Source: Bacteroidales bacterium (lineage in GTDB: Bacteria > Bacteroidota > Bacteroidia > Bacteroidales > UBA4417). From it: a DNA stretch of 64,000 bases. The first letter of the stretch is position 1. Each line of letters starts with the position of its first letter. The translations under genes and the position numbers were made by a program. Location of the stretch: positions 98,769 through 162,768 of the forward strand of contig JADJHD010000010.1 in the NCBI GenBank assembly GCA_016707705.1, read 5' to 3'. Of the stretch, positions 57,835 to 64,000 are shown one piece after another. A model generated the notes under the pieces. The model made no database searches. It was not told the DNA's origin and saw only the letters and a program-made list of their open reading frames with translations.

Positions 57835-59869
57835 TTGAAAACAAGATTCTTCATAACCTCCCTCCTCCCCTTCCTGTTGCTCAGCTTCACTCTGCAGGCG
57901 CAGATCAGCCGTTTCCGCCAGGGTGGCTCCTCTTCTGAGAATTCTGAAGAATCCCAGTCACAAAAAACTGAAAAAGAAAAATCTGCGCTCAGCCCGGATA
58001 CAGCGAAAACACAATACTTCACCCTCAACTACCAGGCTGCTTACCAGCTCAAACATTTCTCAGCTTCGCTGCACCGGTTCCAGTACTTCAGGCCTGACCA
58101 GAAAGGAGAAGAATTCTACATCAACCTGGGGAATCCGGGCTCTGCTTCGAATCCTATGACATTCAGGCTCTCCCCTGTCAATGGATTCCGCTTCAGGGAA
58201 GATGCCTTCCGTGTGCATCGGTACCAGTTGGATAGTATTCGCTACTTTGCTCTCGAAAAACCATATTCAGAGATTCAATATATGATGGGAAAAGCGAAAG
58301 AGCAACAACTGCGCTTTACCCACAGTCAACAGGTGCGAAAAGGACTCACACTTGGACTTCATGCCCGGTTTGCCAATGCACCGGGACTCTATCTGCGTCA
58401 ACGAACATTTTACGCAACCGGTTATTTCACCGTTTCCTATTTGCTCCCTTCCGGAAGATATGGTGTCCATGCTGCATACCTCAACGACCGGTTCAGGAAT
58501 TATGAGAATGGAGGGATTCTTTATGATACCGTTTTTAAAGACAATGCCGAAAGCAACCGCAAAACCATCACCGTTAAACTGGGCAATGCCATGAACCGTG
58601 AAAAGGATGCCGGTATCCTCCTTCAGCATTATTTCAAACTGAGCAGAAGCGGTCCGGCTGTTCCTGACACAAACGGCAGCCGTAAGAAAAGTAAATTCGA
58701 TGCCGGCCGGATAACCCATACCTTCCGGTATTTCAGGCAAACTTCAGCTTACCAGGACGATAAAAGCAGAGCCGGGATCAATCTTGGATTCTACCCATTT
58801 ACCTATGGTGATTCTGTTCTCACACTTGACTCTCTATACCACGTAAACATTGAAAATACCTTTGTATACTCCAATATAGAACCAGATACAGCAGAACGCA
58901 ATTTCCCGTTTCAATACGCATTCGGGATCAGTCATCACTTAAACAGGATCGGATTTGAGAATATTCAATACTTAGCGAACGGACTGTCGCCATTATCTTT
59001 GTTTGAAACCGATGAAACCCTTGGACAGAGCAGTACCTCTGAAACATTTACCCACCTGATGCCTTTTGGAACCCTGAAAGGAATTATTGCAAGGAAAACA
59101 TTTTTCATTGCCAATGGAAAACTTCACCTGGGGAGGATATAACAGTGGTGATTATGAACTCTCCGGACGTTTTCATCAATTCATCGGGAAAACCGGCAAT
59201 ATTTACCTCATTGCGACAAAAGGGCTTCGGCACGCTGATTACTTCTTCCAGAAATACCAGTCGAATCATTTTCGCTGGAATCAGGGCCTGAAAATGCAGG
59301 ATGTGATCTTAGCAGAGGCAGGTGTTGCATTTCGCGGGTTCCAGCTTGGGGTCAACCTTACAAGAATTTCCAACTATACTTACCTTGATGAGTCCATGAG
59401 AGCCGTTCAGGCAGATGGCGGATTGGCAGTGACACGGGCAAATGCCGCCTGGATTGCCCGTCCCGGCCGATGGACTTTCGATACCCGGGTTACCTGGCAG
59501 GATGTCTCACGCGATAGTGTGTTAAGGCTGCCTAATATCGCAGGAAAAGCATCGGTCAGCTATACCATGCTGCTGTTTAAGAACGTCCTGCTTGCTGAAA
59601 CGGGGATCAGTTGCCAATACTATACCAGTTATTATGCTGACGCATATTCACCTGCCCTCCGGATGTTTTACCGGCAAAATCTGGAAAAGACCGGTAATTA
59701 CCCCTATCTCGATGTCTTTGTAAATATGCGGATCAAAAGGGCCAGGATCTTTTTGAAATATGAACATTTCAATGCCGGGCTGATGGGTTATACTTACTTC
59801 ATGACTCCTCATTACCCGGGGGCAGATGCGGCTCTGAAAGCCGGAGTGACGTGGGTTTTCTATGATTAA
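57835..59869 (+). CDS. putative outer-membrane porin (Porin_10-like; TTG start; one frameshift)
   Basis: The signal peptide FFITSLLPFLLLSFTLQAQ follows a TTG start at 57835; an in-frame stop just upstream rules out an earlier ATG. The body is typical of Bacteroidota putative porins: alternating strands with many Y, F and R (YFTLNYQAAYQLKHFSASLH, FRLSPVNGFRFREDAFRVHR, GISHHLNRIGFENIQYLANG). The frame breaks at the GGGG run 59130-59133. Removing one G gives LHLGGYNSGDYELSGRFHQF and continues to the barrel end MTPHYPGADAALKAGVTWVF. The joined protein has about 678 residues. Consensus error is likely. Monocistronic. Confidence 0.82.
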
Positions 59870-59904
59870 GACAAAAAGATGGAAGTATCCTAAAGGCGAA
59901 GGTT

Positions 59905-60298
59905 GTTGTTTCACGCTGATTACGCAGATTTAATAGCTGATAATCGCAGATATAGGGTGCACAGGAAATCTTTGTGCTTCTCTGTTCTCTTCGTGACTCC
60001 GTGGTGATTTCTTAAGTTCACAAGACCCAAGACCCAAATCCCAAATCCCAAATCCCAAATCCCACATCCCACATCCCACATCCCACATCCCACATCTCAA
60101 GTTCCAAACACCAAATTCCAAGTACCAAATTCCAAGTACCAAGTGCCTGGTGCAGAGTGACTGGTGCAGGGTGACTGGTGCAGGGTGCTTAGATCCAAGT
60201 TCCCAAGCACCAAGCACCAAGCACCAAATATCGAACACCGAATACCGAATGTTGAAGAGCGTACTTCGATATTCGAAATTCGTTAATCGACATTCATC
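59905..60298. repeat. degenerate repeats: CGCAGATT-type units, then heptad array
   Basis: About 59911-59952 carries CGCAGATT-like units (ACGCAGATT, TCGCAGATA). From about 60010 to 60298 the plus strand is a run of 7-base units: aatccca, catccca, ccaaatt, accaagc. Interspersed are longer units such as GGTGCAGGGTGACT (60150-60187). No gene is supported. It separates convergent porin and methyltransferase genes. Confidence 0.75.
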
Positions 60299-60301
60299 AT
60301 T

Positions 60302-61099
60302 CTACATCCTTTGCCTGACAGCTTCAAAAACCAGGATTGCGGTACTGACTGAAACATTTAACGAATCCGCCACACCCAACATGGGGATAATCACGGTGGA
60401 ATCGCAACTCTCCAGCCATTGGCGGCTCAGGCCGGTTGCCTCTGTTCCCATCACAAAGGCAGTGGAACCCCGGTAATCTTTCGTTGAATACGATTCAGCC
60501 GAAGCAGTGAGTGCAGCGGCGAAGGACCTGATGGAATGCTGCTTCAACCAGTGGATGACATCCTCGGATGAAGCAGCAATAACAGGCCTGGTAAAAACGC
60601 AACCCACACTCGAACGTATGGTGTTGGGATTATATATATCAGTAAGCGGATCACAGATGATGACTGCATCCACCCCGGCGGCATCAGCAGTTCTCATAAC
60701 GGCTCCCAGGTTTCCCGGCTTTTCAACTGACTCCAGGATGATGATCAGTGGATTTGGCTTTAGCCGGAGATCCTGCAGCTGTAAAACTTTGTTGTCAGCC
60801 ACTGCCAGTAATCCGTCGGATGACTCCCGGTAAGCAAGTTTGCTGAATATTTCCCTGGAAACGGGATACGTTTGGAAGTTCGAGGTATTTACCGGCAGAG
60901 ACGATATGTTGTTGTTCTGGTCCAGTTCTTTACAATAATAAAGTTCCCTGATCCGGATGCCGGAAACAACAGCCCGGTTGATTTCCCGGTATCCTTCGAT
61001 AATCATGCACTGTTGTTTTTTTCTTTCCCTGCTTTTAGACTGCAAAGCCAGCAGATTCAGGATTTTCGGGTTCCTGGATGAAGTGATGATTTCATGCAT
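60302..61099 (-). CDS. TrmH/SpoU family RNA 2'-O-methyltransferase
   Basis: About 265 residues from the ATG at 61099 (MHEIITSSRNPKILNLLALQ); the longer frame to 61192 crosses the divergent promoter. The N-terminal substrate-binding part has RERKKQQCMIIEGYREINRA. The knotted SPOUT domain shows the three motifs: IILESVEKPGNLGAVMRTAD, AFVMGTEATGLSRQWLE and IPMLGVADSLNVSVSTAILV. It methylates a ribose in rRNA or tRNA; the site cannot be predicted. Length is normal for the TrmH family. Confidence 0.94.
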   Translation of the reverse strand: MHEIITSSRNPKILNLLALQSKSRERKKQQCMIIEGYREINRAVVSGIRIRELYYCKELDQNNNISSLPVNTSNFQTYPVSREIFSKLAYRESSDGLLAVADNKVLQLQDLRLKPNPLIIILESVEKPGNLGAVMRTADAAGVDAVIICDPLTDIYNPNTIRSSVGCVFTRPVIAASSEDVIHWLKQHSIRSFAAALTASAESYSTKDYRGSTAFVMGTEATGLSRQWLESCDSTVIIPMLGVADSLNVSVSTAILVFEAVRQRM

Positions 61100-61134
61100 G
61101 AAAAGCTCTTTACTGACAAAGTTATCAATTATTG

Positions 61135-61142
61135 TAACTTTG
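61135..61142 (+). promoter_or_regulatory. -7 box of the wlbA-like gene
   Basis: TAACTTTG fits TAnnTTTG and is followed by GCAGC. It lies about 95 bases before the start codon at 61238, in the divergent gap with the methyltransferase gene. Confidence 0.5.
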
Positions 61143-61237
61143 CAGCGAATTAACAGATGGATTCTGTGCTTACCTTTTCCGGACTTCACCATTAATTATT
61201 AAGCATAGGATCAGGAAACACAATAAAGATTGAACTG

Positions 61238-62153
61238 ATGGATAAAAAAGTATTGAATTTTGGATTGATTGGAGCAGGAGGATATATAGCTCCCCGACAT
61301 TTAAAAGCGATAAAAGAAACCGGTAATCAACTGGTTGCAGCCCTGGATAAATATGATGGAGTAGGAATCATGGACAGTTACTATCCTGATGCAGAGTTTT
61401 TTACTGAACCGGAGCGTTTTGATCGTTTTATGGATAAGCTTCGCAGAAGAAACCCCGGGAATAAAATCGATTATGTAAGTATCTGTTCGCCCAACTACCT
61501 GCATGATGCCCATATAAGGCTTGCTTTGAGAAATGAGGCTCATGCCATCTGTGAAAAGCCCCTGGTTCTGAATCCATGGAACCTGGATGCATTGAGCGAA
61601 CTGGAGCATGAAACCGGGAAACGGATCTACACGATCCTTCAACTCAGGCTCCATCCGGCGATCATCGCATTAAAGGAACAAATTGCCAACGACCCTGCTG
61701 ATAAAGTTTACGATGTAGATCTCTTATATAACAAGCCGGGGTAAATGGTACCATATATCCTGGAAAGGAGATATCAGCAAGTCCGGAGGCATCGCTACCA
61801 ATATCGGGGTGCACTTCTTCGACATGCTCACCTGGATCTTCGGAGGTATCCGTGAGAATACAGTGAAAGAACATACCGGGGATCATGCATCCGGTTATCT
61901 TCTCCTGGATAAAGCCAGGGTTAACTGGTTTCTGAGTATTAACCCGGATTACCTGCCTGAATCTGCTGTAAAATCAGGTAAACGCACGTACCGTTCAATT
62001 ACGATGGATGGCTCCGAAATTGAATTCAGTGAAGGTTTTACTGACCTGCATACACGTTCCTATGAACAAATCCTTGCCGGCAATGGTTTTGGATTGGAGG
62101 ATTCCCGGAAGAGTATTGAGATTGTGCAGGCAATACGGGCTCAGATCAAGTAA
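61238..62153 (+). CDS. wlbA: WlbA-type sugar-nucleotide dehydrogenase (one frameshift)
   Basis: This is a Gfo/Idh/MocA-family oxidoreductase. The Rossmann motif LIGAGGYIAPRHLKAIKETG starts the protein; YVSICSPNYLHDAHIRLALR and the catalytic-lysine motif AICEKPLVLNPWNLDAL follow. The frame stops at the GGGG run 61738-61741. Removing one G gives YNKPGKWYHISWKGDISKSG and joins to GIATNIGVHFFDMLTWIFGG, then RSYEQILAGNGFGLEDSRKS. The joined protein of about 304 residues matches WlbA, which oxidises UDP-GlcNAcA at C3 for di-amino-uronic acid synthesis in surface polysaccharides. Consensus error is likely. Confidence 0.88.
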
Positions 62154-62407
62154 AAAGATAAAAGTTTAAAGATAAAAGATAAAAGAAAAGGGATATTGCT
62201 AACTCTTGCGTGGTTTCTCGCAGATTGCGCAGATTAATTCTGGATTTCCGCAGATATAATCACAATTCCAAAATTCCAAATACCAAATCCTAAAAACCAA
62301 ATACCAAATCTGACTTCACACAACCCTGCTTCGACTGTGCTCAGTCTTAAATCCGAAATCCGACATCAAACATCCGACATCAAACATCCGACATCAAACA
62401 TAAAACA
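62154..62407. repeat. degenerate heptad and CGCAGATT-type repeats
   Basis: The left part (62154-62192) is aaagata-like units; 62209-62260 has CGCAGATT-type units; 62265-62405 has units such as ccaaata and, near the end, an alternating catccga/catcaaa pattern with a 14-base period. The array runs up to the gmd start. No gene is seen. Confidence 0.75.
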
Positions 62408-63520
62408 ATGAAAGTAGCCCTCATCACAGGCATTACAGGACAGGACGGTGCTTACCTGGCCGAATATCTTCTTAAGAAAGGATATACGGTGCATGGCATA
62501 AAAAGGCGCAGTTCTTTATTCAATACCGACAGGATCGACCATTTATACCAGGATCCGCATACTTCACACCGGAACTTTTACCTGCACTATGGTGACCTCA
62601 CTGATGCTGCCAACCTGATCCGCATTGTTCAGGAGGTGCAACCGGATGAAATTTACAACCTGGCAGCTATGAGTCATGTGAAGGTCAGTTTTGATACACC
62701 CGAGTATGCCGCAAATGCTGACGGACTGGGCACCCTTCGTCTGCTGGAAGCTATCCGCATGCTGGGGATGGCTGAAAAGACCCGCTTCTACCAGGCCTCT
62801 ACCAGTGAGCTTTATGGACTTGTCCAGGAAACGCCTCAAAGTGAACGCACGCCTTTCTACCCAAGGAGTCCGTATGCAGTCGCCAAGCTTTATGGCTACT
62901 GGATTACGGTAAACTACCGGGAGGCATATGGCATGTTTGCCTGCAATGGCATCCTGTTCAATCATGAATCACCCGTGAGGGGTGAAACCTTCGTTACAAG
63001 GAAGATCACCATGGCTGTGGCTCGGATTGCACTGGGCCTCCAGGATAAGCTCTTCCTGGGAAACCTGTCTGCACAGCGCGACTGGGGACATGCCAAGGAC
63101 TATGTAAGGGCTATGTACCTGATGTTGCAGCATCCAACACCTGAAGATTTTGTCATCGCCACCGGCAAGACTACCGAAGTAAGGGAGTTTGTAAGGAAAG
63201 CCTTCCGGGAAGCCGGCCTGGAGGTTGAATTCCAGGGGGAAGGAGTAAATGAAAAGGCGATCCTCACCGGTATCCTGACTCCTGCATGCCCCTTGCCAAA
63301 AGGAAGTGTGGTTGTTGAAGTTGATCCCCAGTATTTCCGTCCGACAGAAGTAGACTTATTACTTGGGGATCCCGGCAAAGCAAAACAATTACTGAACTGG
63401 GAGCCTGAATATGACCTGGATGCACTGGTGAAAGATATGGTTTCCGCTGACCTTCATCTCACTGAGCGGCAAAAATACCTTCGTGATGGAGGTTACAGGG
63501 TAAAAAACTATTTTGAATAG
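62408..63520 (+). CDS. gmd: GDP-mannose 4,6-dehydratase
   Basis: A protein of 370 residues, full length. It is a short-chain-type NDP-sugar dehydratase. NADP motif ALITGITGQDGAYLAEYLLK; substrate region IKRRSSLFNTDRIDHLY; the catalytic Thr/Ser and Glu lie in FYQASTSELYGLVQETPQSE; the Tyr-x3-Lys is SPYAVAKLYGYW; NHESPVRGETFVTRKIT follows. It converts GDP-mannose to GDP-4-keto-6-deoxymannose, which the next gene product turns to GDP-L-fucose. Confidence 0.97.
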   Translation: MKVALITGITGQDGAYLAEYLLKKGYTVHGIKRRSSLFNTDRIDHLYQDPHTSHRNFYLHYGDLTDAANLIRIVQEVQPDEIYNLAAMSHVKVSFDTPEYAANADGLGTLRLLEAIRMLGMAEKTRFYQASTSELYGLVQETPQSERTPFYPRSPYAVAKLYGYWITVNYREAYGMFACNGILFNHESPVRGETFVTRKITMAVARIALGLQDKLFLGNLSAQRDWGHAKDYVRAMYLMLQHPTPEDFVIATGKTTEVREFVRKAFREAGLEVEFQGEGVNEKAILTGILTPACPLPKGSVVVEVDPQYFRPTEVDLLLGDPGKAKQLLNWEPEYDLDALVKDMVSADLHLTERQKYLRDGGYRVKNYFE

Positions 63521-63560
63521 ACACCAGAAGCAAGCTGTACTTACTCAACCGTCCATTGAA

Positions 63561-64000
63561 ATGAATTCAGACTCCAGAATCTATATTGCAGGTCATAAAG
63601 GGATGGTGGGCTCCGCAATCTGGCGGCAACTCTCCCTCAAAGGATACACCGCCCTGATAGGTGCATCGCAATCGGAACTCGATTTGATGGATGAACGAGC
63701 AGTTGCTGCCTATTTCGACCAGTACCAGCCTGAATATGTATTCCTGGCTGCTGCCAAGGTTGGAGGTATCCTGGCCAATAACCAGTACCGTGCCCAGTTC
63801 ATCTACGAGAACATCCAGATCCAGAATACGGTCATCCATCAGTCCTATCTTCACGGAGTTAAGAAGCTTCTTTTCCTCGGCAGTTCCTGTATCTATCCCA
63901 GGTTAGCCCCACAGCCCATTCATGAAGAGCACCTCCTGACCGGAGAACTGGAATATACCAATGAACCTTATGCCATCGCCAAGATAGCCGGCATCAAGAT
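63561..64000 (+). CDS. fcl: GDP-L-fucose synthase, partial (runs off the window)
   Basis: The first 146 codons are present. MNSDSRIYIAGHKGMVGSAI has the NADP motif; YVFLAAAKVGGILANNQYRA, the catalytic serine region LLFLGSSCIYPRLAPQPI and YAIAKIAGI (Tyr-x3-Lys) follow. The full enzyme is about 310-320 residues. It acts after Gmd as 3,5-epimerase/4-reductase. With gmd and the wlbA-like gene it marks the start of a surface-glycan locus that extends beyond the window. Confidence 0.96.
   Translation, partial: MNSDSRIYIAGHKGMVGSAIWRQLSLKGYTALIGASQSELDLMDERAVAAYFDQYQPEYVFLAAAKVGGILANNQYRAQFIYENIQIQNTVIHQSYLHGVKKLLFLGSSCIYPRLAPQPIHEEHLLTGELEYTNEPYAIAKIAGIK

Noticed and set aside
60010..60298. Repeats that might be taken for a CRISPR array
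   Set aside because: Units are about 7 bases, drift continuously and have no spacers of equal length; no cas genes are present.

Overview
The window is a chromosomal segment from a Bacteroidota bacterium, probably an uncultured member of the Bacteroidales. This rests on the 16S/23S genes, on promoter elements of the Bacteroidota type (TTG/TTTG at -33 and TAnnTTTG at -7) in front of the rRNA operon and many genes, on the single short primary sigma factor, and on families typical of the phylum (Porin_10-like porin, propeller-type sensor kinase, DUF4384, DUF5011, many small lipoproteins). Genus cannot be assigned from sequence reading alone.

Layout. 1-8.3 kb: a minus-strand RND efflux locus (cupin, TetR, membrane protein, second TetR, TolC, adaptor, four-helix-bundle protein, RND pump); two matching palindromic sites suggest TetR control. 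8.5-10.8 kb: a decayed IS21-family element next to a GIY-YIG nuclease fragment and a tRNA-like tail. 10.8-17 kb: a giant thioester alpha-2-macroglobulin lipoprotein and an acetyltransferase. 17.4-29.5 kb: a secreted caspase-like WD40 protein, a secreted papain-like protease with DUF4384, a lipoprotein, a large secreted protein of unknown function, and a NarL-type response regulator with its propeller histidine kinase. A 16-bp palindrome occurs three times here at an identical distance from a -7 box and defines a candidate regulon. 29.8-32.7 kb: citrate lyase (citF and a citD-citE fusion). 33-39.6 kb: lipoproteins, an LtaS-like phosphotransferase paired with a lipid kinase, a SUI1 factor and an MscS channel. 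39.6-44.3 kb: a carotenoid operon (crtI, crtB, a secreted protein, idi, crtZ, a CrtYcd-type cyclase) that would make zeaxanthin. 44.6-50.6 kb: housekeeping genes rpsO, pnp, rpoD, rpe, pepD. 51.5-57.2 kb: a complete rRNA operon (16S, tRNA-Ile, tRNA-Ala, 23S, 5S) behind three tandem promoters. 57.8-64 kb: an outer-membrane porin, a TrmH-type methyltransferase, and the start of a surface-polysaccharide locus (wlbA-like dehydrogenase, gmd, fcl).

Four otherwise intact genes (RND pump, citF, porin, wlbA) and the istB remnant are each broken by a single-base change in a homopolymer. The pattern looks more like consensus error in the assembly than biological decay, so these genes are described as single reading units. 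Degenerate repeats with a 7-bp period fill several intergenic regions near the two ends of the window.

The strongest candidate for something undescribed is the 17-30 kb region: a two-component system, a conserved operator with fixed promoter geometry, secreted proteins of unknown function, a 55-codon leader gene, and two secreted cysteine-protease-fold proteins alongside.
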